This document shows, piece by piece, positions 1 to 11,187 of a stretch of DNA of 64,000 bases; the stretch's first letter is position 1; each line of letters begins with the position of its first letter. Location of the stretch: the NCBI RefSeq assembly GCF_019175385.1, contig NC_083346.1, positions 56,201,821-56,265,820 on the forward strand. The letters are read 5' to 3'. The position numbers and the translations under genes are program-made. The stretch is from Lycium barbarum (taxonomy: Eukaryota; Streptophyta; Magnoliopsida; Solanales; Solanaceae). Below the pieces are notes generated by a model, which was not told the DNA's origin, made no database searches, and saw only the letters and a program-made list of their open reading frames with translations.

Positions 1-79
1 CTTTCTTCATAAGAATCGTGCGATAGAGATATGATGTAAGACATTCTTGTTCCTAAATCGTGTGTTGTGTATTTCAGAG
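1..79 (+). promoter_or_regulatory. E1 5' leader, distal part
   Basis: Untranslated leader just before gag. It contains the motif ATCGTGCGATAGAG at 15-28, which recurs about 50 nt upstream of gag in every other element here (27032-27045, 22456-22469, 32768-32781 and 45196-45209 on the other strand). The primer site and the leader hairpin seen in the other elements lie left of the window. Confidence 0.7.
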
Positions 80-1440
80 ATGCCTAAAAAGAGAAAGGAT
101 ACAGCAGCCCAAAAGGGCAAGACGGTGACAGAAAAGCGGGCTGAAAGAGCATTGCCACCGGTACTAGAGGCAGGTGAGTCCCAGAGTGCGGCTCAATCTC
201 AGTCCTCCCAAATGGTGCCTATTACTGAGGAGCGTGAGAGAGCCTCAGCCCCAGCCCCAGCACCTCCAGCTCCTCCACCGGATGCTTCCGACCAAGATGT
301 AAAAGAGGCCATTAATTTGTTGACTCAATTGGTTGCGGCCCAGACACAGAGGCAAAGTTCAGGGCATGGTGATAGGGCTGTTAGTGCAAGGGCCCGTGAT
401 TTCATTACTTTGAACCCGCCAGAATTCTTTGGGTCAAAGCCAGAGGAGGATCCTCAAGATTTCATTGATGGTATGCTAAGGACGCTTCGGTTGATACATG
501 CTTCGGACACCGAGTCGGTGGAGCTAGAGTCATATAGATTAAGAGATGTCTCGATCTAGTGGTATACGGTATGGATGGTTTCACTGGGGGCCACTACACC
601 TCCCCCGGTATGGCAAGAGTTTGTTGATGCTTTTCTCCGTCATTACATGCCTCCAGAAGTTCGGCGGGCTAGGGCTGATAAATTTTTGAACTTGAGGCAA
701 GGTAGCATGAGTGCCCTAGAGTATAGCCTCCACTTTAACTCCTTGGCTAGGTATGCTCCGGCCATGGTAGCGGACATGGGTGATCGAGTGCACCTATTTG
801 TGAAATGACTAGGGCCACATTTGATGGATCGATGCTTGACTGCGTCCGTTCAGGACGGCATGGATATTGCACGCATTCAGGCTCATGCTCAGAACTTAGA
901 AGAAAGCCTACAACAGCGGAGGAATGAGCGTGAGAAAGATCGGGGGTATAGTAAGAGGGCTTGATCTTCGAGTCCGACAAGCGAGTTTAGAGGTGGGCAC
1001 AGGCAGCAGTTTCCCAAGCATTCGGGCTATTCTATGACCAGTGGATCTCCACGGTTTTCAGGCTAGAGATTTGATAGATCCGCTCATTCGGGGCCGAGTC
1101 AGAGTTTTTCAGGGTCTCAGTTCAGAGATGATTCGGGTCAGGCAAGGCCACCCACACCACGATGTTCCTAGTGTGGGAAGCTGCATTGGGGTCAATGCCG
1201 ATCAGGTTCATATGTTTGCTACTCATGTGGCCAACCAGGCCATATCATGCGTGATTGCCCCTCAATACATAGTAGAGGTAGGGCCCAGCCATCAGGGTCG
1301 ATAGAGGGATCTTCAGCATCTGTACGCCCTACGGGGCCAGGTTCACATGCGCCAGTCGGCCATGGTAGAGGCAGAGGGAGAACTCCCAATTCTAGCGGTC
1401 CTCAGCACCGTATCTATGCTTTGGCTGGACGCCAAGATCT
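80..1440 (+). pseudogene. gag: E1 gag (capsid/nucleocapsid), broken
   Basis: The start is placed at the ATG at 80 (MPKKRK), matching the MPxKK starts of the other gags here. An upstream in-frame ATG at 47 adds leader-encoded residues and is unlikely to be used. A basic N-terminus and a Pro/Ala-rich stretch are followed by the retrotransposon Gag core (EFFGSKPEEDPQDF at about 420-460; further conserved helices at 610-800). A CCHC knuckle (CYSCGQPGHIMRDC) lies at 1217-1258. Stops interrupt the frame at 557-559 (TAG, where relatives have CAG/Gln) and 806-808, and there are frame changes before about 1247. It would form the element's particle and bind its RNA by the knuckle, but this copy cannot make it whole. 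Confidence 0.88.
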
Positions 1441-4400
1441 TGAGTCTTCTCCTGATGTGGTCACAGGTATATTATCGGTATTCTCTCATGATGTATATGC
1501 TTTAATTGATTCGGGCTCCACATTATCATATGTTACACCATATATTGCGGGTCGATTTATAGTCGAGCCGGAGTCGATCAAACCTTTTGAGGTGTCTACA
1601 CCCGTGGGTGAATCGGTAATAGCTAGCCGAGTATATAGAGATTGTGTAGTTATGATTTGTGATTATCGTACCATGATTGATTTGCATGAGCCAGAAATGG
1701 TATATTTTGATGTCATTATGGGCATGGATTGGTTGGCTTCTTGTTATGCCAATGTTGATTGCCGAATGAAAATGGTTCGTTTCCAATTTCCGGGAGAACC
1801 AGTCCTAGAATGGAAAGGGAATACGGCGTCACCAAAAGGTAGGTTTATTTCCTACCTAAAAGCAAGGAAAATGATCACAAAAGGTTGTATTTATCATCTA
1901 GTGCGAGTTCAAGATATAGAAGCTGACTCGCCGACTCTTCAGTCAGTTCCCGTAGTGAACGAATTTCCGAATGTGTTCCCGGAAGAGCTTCCAGGCTTTC
2001 CTCCCGAGCGGGAGATTGATTTCGCCATTGATGTGTTTCCAGGCACAAAACCTATATCTATCCCTCCTTATAGAATGGCCCCCGCAGAGTTGAAAGAGTT
2101 GAAGGAGCAATTGAAAGACTTGCTTGATAAAGGCTTCATTAGGCATAGCTCATCCCTTGCGGAGCACCCGCGTTGTTTGTCCGGAAGAAAGATGGTTCCT
2201 TGAGAATGTGCATTGACTATCGGCAATTGAATAAGGTGACGATTAATAATAAATATCCTCTCCCGAGGATTGATGATTTATTTGATCAATTGCAAGGTGC
2301 CAAATGGTTTTCAAAGATTGATTTGAGGTCCGGGTATCATCAAGTGAGAGTTAGGGAAAAAGATATCCCTAAGACAGCTTTTAGAACAAGATATGGTCAT
2401 TTTGAATTTCGGGTGGTGTCATTTGGGCTAACTAATGCGCCAGTGGTATTTATGGATTTGATGAATGATGTGTTCAGACCCTTCCTATATTTATTTGTGA
2501 TTGTATTCATTAACGATATCTTGGTGTATTCTAGATCTGAGGCAGAACACGCGGATCATTTGCGTACTGTCCTTGGAGTTCTTCGAACTCGAGAGTTATT
2601 TGCAAAGTTTTCCAAGTGTGAGTTTTGGTTGAACTCAGTTGCATTCCTGGGGCATATTGTTGCAGCCGATGGTATTCGAGTGGATAGTCAAAAGATTGAG
2701 GCCGTGAAGACTTAGCCAAGGCCCACGACTTCTACGGAGGTTCGTAGCTTTCTGGGCTTAGCAGGTTATTACAGGTTAAATGGACAGATGCTTGCGAACG
2801 TAGTTTCCAAGAGTTAAAACGTAGATTGACTTCTGCCCCAGTCTTGACACTTCCAGAGGGATTAGAAGGATACGTTGTTTATTGTGATGCTTCAGGTGTT
2901 GGGCTGGGCTGTGTATTGATGCAACATGGCAAAGTGATTGCGTATGCTTCTAGGCAATTGCGGAAATATGAACTGAATTATCCTACCCATGATCTAGAAT
3001 TGGCCGCGGTGGTTCATGCATTAAAGATATGGAGACATTGTTTATATGGTGTCCACGTGGATATTTACACAGATCATAAGAGTCTTCAATACATCTTCAA
3101 ATAGAGAGAGTTGAATTTGCGGCAACGCCGATGGCTAGAGTTGCTAAAAGACTATGATGTGGATATTTTGTACCACCCCGGAAAGGCGAATGTTGTGGCT
3201 GATGCTCTTAGCCGTAGGTCGATGGGGAGTCTGAGTGATGTACGACCAGAAAAGAGGGAAATGGCTCGCGAGCTCCAACAGTTAGCTAGCCTAGGGGTCC
3301 GAGTGGTGGACTCAGGTAGCAAGGGCACTACTATTCAGAACTCTGCAGTCTCGTCGCTAGTACCAGAGGTGAAGGAGCGACAATACGAGGATCCTGTGCT
3401 AATGCACTACAAAGATACGCTCCCTCAGAAAGAGGAGTCATCATTTGATATTTCAGGAGATGGGGCTCTCCGATGCCGAGGCAGATTATGTGTCCCTGAT
3501 GTGGCAAGTTTACGCCACCAAATTTGGAGATAAGCTCATTGTTCTCGTTATTCTGTTCACCCCGGAGCGACGAAAATGTATCATGATCTTAAGTCTATAT
3601 ACTGGTGGAATGGAATGAAGAAGGATATAGCGGAATTCGTAGCTCAATGTCCAAATTTTCAACAAGTGAAAATCGAGCACAAAAAGCCGGGTGGATTGCT
3701 GCAAGCTATAGAAATCCCAACTTGGAAGTGGGAAGTGATTAACATGGACTTCATTTCAGGCTTACCCCGTTCTCGACGTAAGTATGATTCCATATGGGTG
3801 ATTGTGGATAGACTCACAAAGTCAGCTCATTTCTTACCGGTCAGAACGACCTATGTGGCAGAAGATTATGCAAGGCTTTACCTTAAAGAGATAGTAAGAC
3901 TCCATAGCGTTTCGGTATCTATTATCTCCGATAGAGGGACTCAGTTTACGGCTAACTTTTGGAAGTCTTTCCAAGAGGGTCTAGGGACCCAAGTGCGCCT
4001 TAGCACGGCCTTTCATCCGCAGACCGATGGGCAAGCTGAACGTACTATTCAGACTCTTGAAGATATGTTACGGGCATGTGTGATAGATTTTGGGGGTAAT
4101 TTGGATGATCATTTGCCACTCATTGAATTTGCTTACAATAATAGTTATCATTCTAGCATTCAAATGGCACCGTATGAGGCTTTATATGGGCGGAAGTGTA
4201 GATCCCTAATTGGGTGGTTTGAAACAGGAGAGGCTCAGTTGATGGGGCCAGACTTGGTCCAGCAAGCCATAGAGAAAGTCAAGCTCATACAAGATCGGTT
4301 GTTAGCAGCTCAAAGTCGTCAGAAGTCCTATGCAGATAATCGTCAAAGGGACTTAGAGTTTCAATTTAAGGATTGGGTATTCTTGAAAGTGTCGCCAATG

Positions 4401-4798
4401 AAGGGCGTTATGAGATTTGCCAAAAAGGGGAAGCTTAGTCCCCGATATATTGGGCCTTATGAGATTGTGCGCAAGATAGGCAAGGTGGCCTATGAGTTAG
4501 ATCTACCTCCAGAATTGGAGTCGGTCCATCCAGTTTTTCATGTCTCGATGCTCCGGAAATGTATTGGAGATCTTACTAGGATCGTCCCAGTAAATGATGT
4601 GCAAGTGACAGAGAAATTAACTTTTGAAGAGGTACCTATTGCCATATTAGACAGGCAAGTACGGAGGCTTAGAAACAAAGAAGTGGCCTCAGTTAAAGTT
4701 CTGTGGAGAAATAACAACCGAGAGGAAATGACATGGGAAGCGGAGGAAAATATATGATCCAAATACCCACATTTATTTCAGCCTTTGGACGAGGGCTA
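1441..4798 (+). pseudogene. pol: E1 pol: protease-RT-RNase H-integrase-chromodomain, broken
   Basis: The protease motif LIDSGSTLSY has its Asp codon at 1508-1510. RT follows, with a frameshift near 2160, and its active-site box reads F-I-N-D (Asn codon 2512-2514) instead of F-I-D-D, so the catalytic site is mutated. A TAG at 2713-2715 replaces a Trp, and a small deletion near 2776 removes the RT-RNase H connection. RNase H spans 2826-3104 ([14 protein letters not shown]) and ends in TAG. The integrase zinc finger and catalytic core run from about 3540 (TAA at 3531-3533) to 4300 ([23 protein letters not shown]). The chromodomain-like tail ([18 protein letters not shown]) lies near 4690-4750, with TGA at 4755. 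The product would be a polyprotein copying RNA to DNA and integrating it; this copy is inactive. Confidence 0.92.
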
Positions 4799-5028
4799 AG
4801 ATGAGACGTCAAAATCATAAGGTATGTATGATTTCCCTTTTTGTGCTTTGGGTCATGTGCGGCCAAATTTTTAAATGCTATTGTGTTGTGGCCCTGTGAG
4901 GCATCGATATTATGGGTTGTTGTGACAGGTTAGTAGTGCCATATTATAGGGAAAAGTCTGGCGAAATTTCTGTAGAATTTCCCCGAGTGTTTAACATTAG
5001 AGGACGAATGTTCTTAAGGGGCGAAGAA
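4799..5028 (+). other. E1 3' untranslated region, polypurine tract and PPT hairpin
   Basis: Non-coding stretch ending in the purine tract AAGGGGCGAAGAA directly before the LTR at 5029. Just upstream, AACATTAG (4993-5000) and CGAATGTT (5005-5012) can pair around AGGA with one mismatch. The same hairpin, usually perfect, abuts the polypurine tract of every other element here. Confidence 0.75.
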
Positions 5029-5686
5029 TGTTTCACCTCGGAAAATCTTCCGTTGGTACGCAAGTGACTGAACTAGTGATGGGTGAGAGTGCATGATGTT
5101 TCACGAGTAAGCAATGACGTTTGATGGCCTTAAGCGAGATTTCAAAGGCATCCGATATAAGGCGAGAAAGTTTGCTAAGATAAGGCGAGGTGTGAGATGA
5201 GCAATGTATGTAAATGGATGTGAATGATTAGAATGAGAAGTCTAGAGATGTGAAAAGTTATAGGTTTTCAAACTGGCCAGTTGGTCGTAAAGTGAAATAC
5301 GGACCGTAAAATGGTATACGGTCCGTAAACTGGCCAGTCGTATTTTGGCATTCAAAACTTCAACTTTCTGCCAATTGATCAAATGGTAAAATACGACCTG
5401 GAATACGCACCGTAAAGTGATTTACGGCCCGTAAACCATGGTCATAAATCACCATGTTGTTTCCTGAGTTTCTGGTTCTGTTAAGGTTAAAAACGACCAC
5501 GAAGGACTGTCCGTAAAATGCAATACGGACCGTAAACCACATTTACGACCACTGTGCACTTCAAAATCAGATTTTCAAGTCATTAAATAAGGGGACCAAG
5601 GCTTATTTCATTTCACTTCTATATCACACCCCTTATCTCTAATACATCTCTCTACATTTATTATAAAAGTTTTCAAGGATTATAAG
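5029..5686 (+). repeat. E1 3' LTR, first part (U3)
   Basis: Opens TGTTTCACCTCGG after the polypurine tract and continues at 8013 after a solo LTR insertion. It holds several TACGGNCCGTA-type palindromes at about 5301-5330, 5407-5436 and 5510-5536. A weak TATA-like stretch (TTAAATAAGG) is near 5583. The last five bases, ATAAG (5682-5686), are one copy of the solo LTR's target duplication. Confidence 0.88.
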
Positions 5687-5892
5687 TGTTACACCTCGGA
5701 AAATCTTCCGTTGGTACGCAAGTGAATGAACTAGTGAAATACGAGTATCGGGTTAATGATGACTTAAGGGCATTTTGGGAAAGAGTTATAATGTCCCTTA
5801 GATTGGTATTGAAGTGTTGAACAAGTGTTAAGAAGGTTCCGCCAGGATCGGAGATCAAACGAAGTGATGAGAATAAGTTTAGTGAACTGATG

Positions 5893-6112
5893 AGTTTTAC
5901 GGCTCATTATACGGACCGTAGAATGTTTTACGGACCGTATAATGGACCGTAAAACCATCACAGTGGAGGTTGGTTGCTGGTGGAATTTTTGGTCAGTTAT
6001 ACGGACCGTATAACGAACCGTCAAATGGTCACAGTGAAGGGGGTGCAGGCAGACCCATTTCACGGTCTATTATACGGACCGTATAACCATTATACGGACC
6101 GTATAATGGAAC
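5893..6112 (+). repeat. U3 palindrome array (TACGGACCGTA type)
   Basis: Repeated short palindromes with the core ACGGACCGT or its variants, several within about 220 bp, embedded in AT-rich U3. Some occur in pairs a few bases apart (6073-6083 and 6093-6103). Similar arrays occur in the E1, H and E6 LTRs and in the LTR fragment at 35531-35932. Confidence 0.7.
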
Positions 6113-7507
6113 CCGACAGATCAGTGGAATGTTATTAAATAAAGGACCAAGTTCATGAAGTCATTTCAACATTTCATCCCTCTCTCTAAAATATGTCTCT
6201 ACATTTATTATACAAGTTTTCAAGGATTATAAGCCATCAACAACATTAAATAAGTGAATCAAGAGTAAGAACCCATCAAGGATCATCTAAAGTCAAGAAA
6301 TCCAATTGGAGAAAAACTAGGGTTTTGCTCAAAGTGGAATATTATAAACTAAAGCTTGTTTCTACAGCATCTAAGGTAAGATTCATGATATTATATGTTG
6401 TTTAAGGTATTTGAGAGTTAAAATGCTTGGTCATTAGAAGAGAATAGCAAAATGGGTTATGAATGAGGAATAGTGACGTTTTTGAGACATAGTTTGAATT
6501 GAATCATGATTGTTGTTGTGTTGTGATATGAATGTGTTATAAATGACGTTAAGATCATGACATAGACATTTTATATGAATGGACGAAGTTGGGTGTTGTG
6601 ACCATAAATAGGGATAAATGGAAGTGAATTAAGAATGTGGATGATGTAGATGACTAAAGGCTATTATTATGATGTTGTGAATGTATTGTTGACGTTTGGA
6701 AGTTGAATTACGATATGGAGGAATGTCGTATAAATAAAGGAAATGCTGTCCGATTTTCTCTAGTTTTATCCATGTGTGCTAATTGTCGATTCTAATGATG
6801 GTACGACTTTAATAAAGGTAGAGACGTGAGCATCCAAGGAGTACGTGCAAGTGTAGAATAGTTCGACGAAAAGGTATGTAAGGCTAACCCTTCTTTCATA
6901 AGGCATGGTTCTTTGGCCAAAAGTCTAAATCCTCTATAAGTCTACGATTCCTTCAAATGATTGACCTTCTGAGCTAGTAAGCCTATGACCTAGATGTAAC
7001 GATAGCGATGAGGATAGAAATGATGCTAGAGATACGTATGAGATATTATATGTTCGTGTGCCTATGAAGGGCTATAATATGACCCCGAGCTTATGATGCC
7101 GGGTAAGAATATATGTATATGAATATGTACAAAGTATGTATATGATTACGTAACGCGCGCACACTTCTGCAGATGGTACGGATAACCCTGATGCCTTGGT
7201 AGGGCTAGGTATGTATGACCTTGAGCCTTGGTTGGCCAAGTATGTATGAAACACCGAACCTTCATGGTCGGGAAGGCTATGTATATGTATGTATATATGT
7301 GAATATGTTATGTATATGAGATGTAAATGATTATGAGAGTAATTAAGTACGGATGTGGATGTATGTATACGGATACGCAATAGAATCGGAATGCCCTTAT
7401 GGAAAGCAAGTAAGTACCATGATGATGATATTGTTGTCTCCCCTCCTATGTTACTGCCTAAGTTGTCTATTATGCTTCTATATTGATGTTGATCATGCTT
7501 TACATAC

Positions 7508-7565
7508 TCAGTACATTCTTCGTACTGACGTCCTTTTGTTTGTGGACGCTGCGTCATGCCCGCAG
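7508..7565 (+). other. Three-stem-loop LTR module, E2 copy
   Basis: Three adjacent hairpins: TCAGTAC/GTACTGA (7508-7514, 7522-7528); CGTCC/GGACG (7529-7533, 7544-7548); CTGCG/CGCAG (7549-7553, 7561-7565). The same three stems in the same order recur in every LTR here whose corresponding region is present. Confidence 0.7.
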
Positions 7566-9108
7566 GTGCACAGGGAGACAGACTGGACTCATAGTTGCTT
7601 ATTCAGAGAGTGCATAGCAGAGCTCCATCTCATTCGGAGCCATAGCTTTTGGGTACTTATTCTTTTGTGTACATAATTATGGGCATAGCGGGGTCCTGTC
7701 CCGCTCATGTGATATGCTATACTCTTAGAGGCTCGTAGTCACGTGTATGTGGTTAGTTATGTCTGGCCTTGTCGGCCTATATTTTGTATATCATTTTGTT
7801 GGCCTCGTCGGCCCATGTACATTGTTGTGGCATAGCTGCCTATGATGATTAAAGATTTTGTCGTCCAATGGGACTAGTATGATTGATGCTTAGAAATGTA
7901 TGATTGATGATGTGGCTCATCTAGATGCGAGTATGAGTGTAAGCTAAGGGGTGCCCGGGTGGGCTAGCACCGGGTGCTCGTTGCGGCCCCCTAGTCGGGT
8001 CGTGACAATAAGTCATCAACAGCACAAAACAAGTGAGTCAAGAGTAAGCAAGCCCATTAAAGATCATCCAAGTCAAGGAATCCAAATGGAGAAAAACTAG
8101 AGTTTTTGCTCAAGTGGACTATTATCAACAAAGGCTTGTTCCTACAACATTTAAGGTAAGATTCATGGTACTTATATATTGTTTAAGGTATTTGAGAGTT
8201 GAAATGCTTGGTCATTAGAAGAGTATAGCAAAATGGGTTATGAATGATGAATAGTGACGTTTTGAGACATAGTTTGAGTTGAATCATGATTGTTGTTGTG
8301 TTGTGACATGAATGTGTTATAAATGATGTTAAGACCATGAAATAGACGTGTAAATGAACGGACGAAGGTGGGTGTTGTGACCATGAACATGGACAAATGA
8401 AAGTAAATTGAGAAACCTAGATAATGTGGATGATTAATGGCTATTGTTATGATACAAAGAATGTATTGTTGACCCTTGGGAGGTGAATTACGATATGGAC
8501 AAATGTTGCATAAATAAAGGAGATGTTGTCCGATTTTCTCTAGCTTTAGTCATGTGTGCTATTTATCGATTCTAATGATAGTATGACCTTAATGAAGGTA
8601 GAAACGTGAGCATCGGAGGAGTACGTGCAAGTGTAGAATAGTTCGACGAAAAGGTATGTAAGGCTAACCCTTCTTTCATAAGGCATGGTTCTTTGGCCAA
8701 ATTTCTAAATCCTTTATACGAGTATGTTGTCTTAAAATGATTGATCTTCTGAGCTCGTAAACTCATAATCCTTGATATGTACTACGATTGTACTATGCTC
8801 CTCATGTGACGAGTAAGCCTATAAGATAGACGTAACGATAATAATGATGATAGAAATGTTAATGATAATAATAATGATGCTAAAGGTGCCTGTGGGCTAT
8901 TATACGTATGTGTGCCTATGAAGGGCTATAATGAAACTCCGAGCTTATAACGCCGGGTAGAATATATGTATATGTATGTATACGATTACGTAACACGCGC
9001 ACACATCTGCAGAAGCCTTGGTAGGGCCCGGTAGATATAACCTTGAGCCTTGGGTCGCCAAGTATGTATGAAACACCGAACCTCTATGGTCGGGTACGCT
9101 ATGTATGC

Positions 9109-9111
<3 letters not shown>

Positions 9112-9160
<49 letters not shown>
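9112..9160. repeat. (TA)n microsatellite
   Basis: About 24 uninterrupted TA units inside the E1 LTR. The corresponding position of the E2 LTR (about 7285-7300) has only an irregular TATG run, so the expansion happened after the copies diverged. Confidence 0.95.
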
Positions 9161-9166
<6 letters not shown>

Positions 9167-9400
9167 GCTATGTATATGACATCATTAAGAGTACGAATAT
9201 GTTATGAATATGAGATGTAAATGATCATGAGGGTAACCAAGTACAGATATGGTATATGTATGCGGATACGCAGTAGAAACGGAATGTCTCTATGGAAAGT
9301 AAGTAAGTGCCATGATGATGATATTATTGTCTCCTCCCCTATGCAACTTCACACGTTATTCATTATTCTTCTATATCGATGTTTATCATGCTTTACATAC

Positions 9401-9458
9401 TCAGTACATTCTTCGTACTGACGTCTTTTTGTTTGTGGATGCTGCGTCATACCCGCAG
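9401..9458 (+). other. Three-stem-loop LTR module, E1 copy
   Basis: Stems TCAGTAC/GTACTGA (9401-9407, 9415-9421), CGTCT/GGATG (9422-9426, 9437-9441) and CTGCG/CGCAG (9442-9446, 9454-9458). The middle stem differs from the E2 copy at two positions, and both become G-U pairs in the sense RNA, so pairing is kept. Confidence 0.7.
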
Positions 9459-9903
9459 GTGTACAGGGAGACAGACTTGATCCATAGCTGCTTTCTCAGA
9501 GATTTCATAGCAGAGCTCCATTTCATTCGGAGCCGTAGCTTTTGGGTACTTATTCTTTTGTGTATATAATTATGGGCATAGCGGGGTCCTGTCCCGCTCA
9601 GGTGATATGTTATACTCTTCTTAGAGGCTCGCAGTCACGTGTATATGGGTAGACATGTCCGGCCTTGTCGGCCTATATTTTGTATATCTTTTGGTAGCCT
9701 TGCCGGCTTATGTACAATTGATGTGGCATAGATGTCAATGATGATTTAAAGATGTTGTCATCCAATGGGACTAATACGATTGATGCATAGGAATGCATGT
9801 TAATTTATGTGGTTCACCTAGACGTAAGTATAAAGGGAGTCAAGGGGTGCCCGGGTGGGCTAGCACCGGGTGCTCGTCGTGGCCCTCTAGACGGGTCGTG
9901 ATA

Positions 9904-10983
9904 GTATATCAACTCCCAAACGTCAATAGTGCATTCACAATACCATAAGAATAATGATTATTCATCCACATTATTCACTTTTCTAGACTTACTTTCAATT
10001 ACTCATATCCATGGCTATAACACACAACTCTGTCCATTCACGTACATTGCTCATCTCATGTTCTCAACATCATTTATAACACATTTACATCACAATACAT
10101 CAAGACTCATAACTCAATTCAAACTATTTCTCAAAATGTCACTATTCATCATTCATGACCCATTTTCCTATACTCATCTAATGTCCAAGCATTTTGACTC
10201 TCAAATACCTTAAACAACATATAAATACCATAAATCTTACCTTAGATGTTGTAGGAACGAGCCTTGGTCAAAAACCCTAGTTTTCCTTCCATAAGATTTC
10301 CTTGACTTGAATGATCTTAATGGGTCTCCTTACACTTGATTCACTTGATTTGTGTTGTTGATGACTAATAATCCTTGAAATCTTGTGGGATAAAAGTAGA
10401 GAGATGTTTTAGAGAGAAGGGATGAAATGTGGAAATGAAATAATAGACTTGGTCCCTTATTTAATAACCCAAAATCTGATCTTAAATGAACAACACAGTG
10501 GTCGTAAACTTGGTTTACGGTCCGTATTCCAGTTTACAGACCGTTCTTCGTGGTCGTGTTTAATCATATCAGAACCAGAAACTCTGGCTGAAACATGGTG
10601 ATTTACGATCACGGTTTACGGGCTGTAAACCACTTTACGGTTCGTATTTCAGGTCGTATTTTACCATTTGATCATTTGGCAGAAAGTTGAAGTTTTGGAA
10701 GCCAAAATACGACATGGCAGTTTACGAACCGTATACCACTTTACGGTCCGTATTTCACTTTACGACCAACTGGCCAGAATGCAACCCTGCAACTTTTCAC
10801 ATTTCCAAAGCCTATGATTATTCATTATGGAGCATAACCTATCTCGTATTACAATTGCCTTCGGAATCTTACTCTGGGTCGTCAAATGTTATTTCTTACT
10901 CATGAAAACATCAGATACTCGTACTCCTCGTGGGTCCATTCACTTGGACAACAACGGAGGATTTTTTTTTCCGAGGTGTAACA
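9904..10983 (-). repeat. H 3' LTR, truncated
   Basis: Reverse-strand LTR of the E1/E2 family. It begins (element sense) TGTTACACCTCGG at 10983 and breaks off mid-LTR at about 9904, where E1 abuts, so its R/U5 end is missing. It pairs as an inverted repeat with the E1 LTR (5029-5686 and 8013-8480). U3 palindromes lie at about 10513-10760. An A/T homopolymer of nine lies at 10962-10970. Confidence 0.88.
10513..10760 (-). repeat. U3 palindrome array, H LTR
   Basis: Copies of TTTACGGTCCGTA and near variants, with the same arrangement as in the E1 LTR at 5301-5536. Several centres have single substitutions that break the dyad, as expected in an old copy. Confidence 0.65.
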
Positions 10984-11187
10984 TTCTTCCCCCCTTAAGA
11001 ACATTCGTCTTCGAATGTTAAAGTCTTCGGGGGTTCTATAAAAAATTCGCCAGAGTCTCTCCCATAATATGGCACTACCATCCTATCACAACAACCCATA
11101 ATATCGATGCCTCACAGGGCCACAACACAATAGCCTACAAATTTGGCCACACACGACCCAAAAAGCATAAAAGGAAACATACATACC
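10984..11187 (-). other. H polypurine tract, PPT hairpin and 3' untranslated region
   Basis: Purine tract (element sense) CTTAAGGGGGGAAGAA at 10984-10999 directly before the LTR. Adjacent to it is a perfect 8-bp stem, AACATTCG (11000-11007) with CGAATGTT (11012-11019), around a 4-nt loop. The rest is non-coding. Confidence 0.8.

Larger units (their letters stand above)
5687..8007 (+). mobile_element. E2: solo LTR nested in the E1 LTR
   Basis: A 2321-bp LTR with TG...CA ends (TGTTACACC to GGGTCGTGACA) and no internal region. It is flanked by ATAAG at 5682-5686 and 8008-8012. Removing it makes the E1 LTR continuous: the sequence around 6225-6260 of this LTR mirrors the E1 sequence on both sides of the break. 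It is the same family as E1 and H. Solo LTRs arise by recombination between the two LTRs of a full insertion. U3 palindromes lie at about 5893-6112, the three-stem-loop module at 7508-7565 and the U5-terminal hairpin at 7980-8006. Confidence 0.92.
1..9903 (+). mobile_element. E1: Ty3/gypsy chromovirus (Tekay/Del type), 5' LTR outside window
   Basis: A + strand LTR retrotransposon entering from the left edge inside its 5' leader. In order it shows gag, protease, RT, RNase H, integrase and chromodomain, then a polypurine tract and a 3' LTR opening TGTTTCACC at 5029 and ending GGGTCGTGATA at 9903. The LTR is split by a solo LTR at 5687-8007. Beyond 9903 the sequence continues as the interior of an oppositely oriented LTR (element H), so E1 probably inserted into H's 3' LTR. 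The other half of that target would lie left of the window. gag-pol carries several stops and frameshifts, so the copy is dead. Confidence 0.93.
8013..9903 (+). repeat. E1 3' LTR, second part (R/U5)
   Basis: Continuation of the E1 LTR after the solo LTR. It contains a TA microsatellite (9112-9160), the three-stem-loop module (9401-9458), and the U5-terminal quasi-palindrome (9876-9902). The terminal CA has become TA. No coding content beyond chance reading frames. The E1 LTR totals about 2.55 kb without the insertion. Confidence 0.88.
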
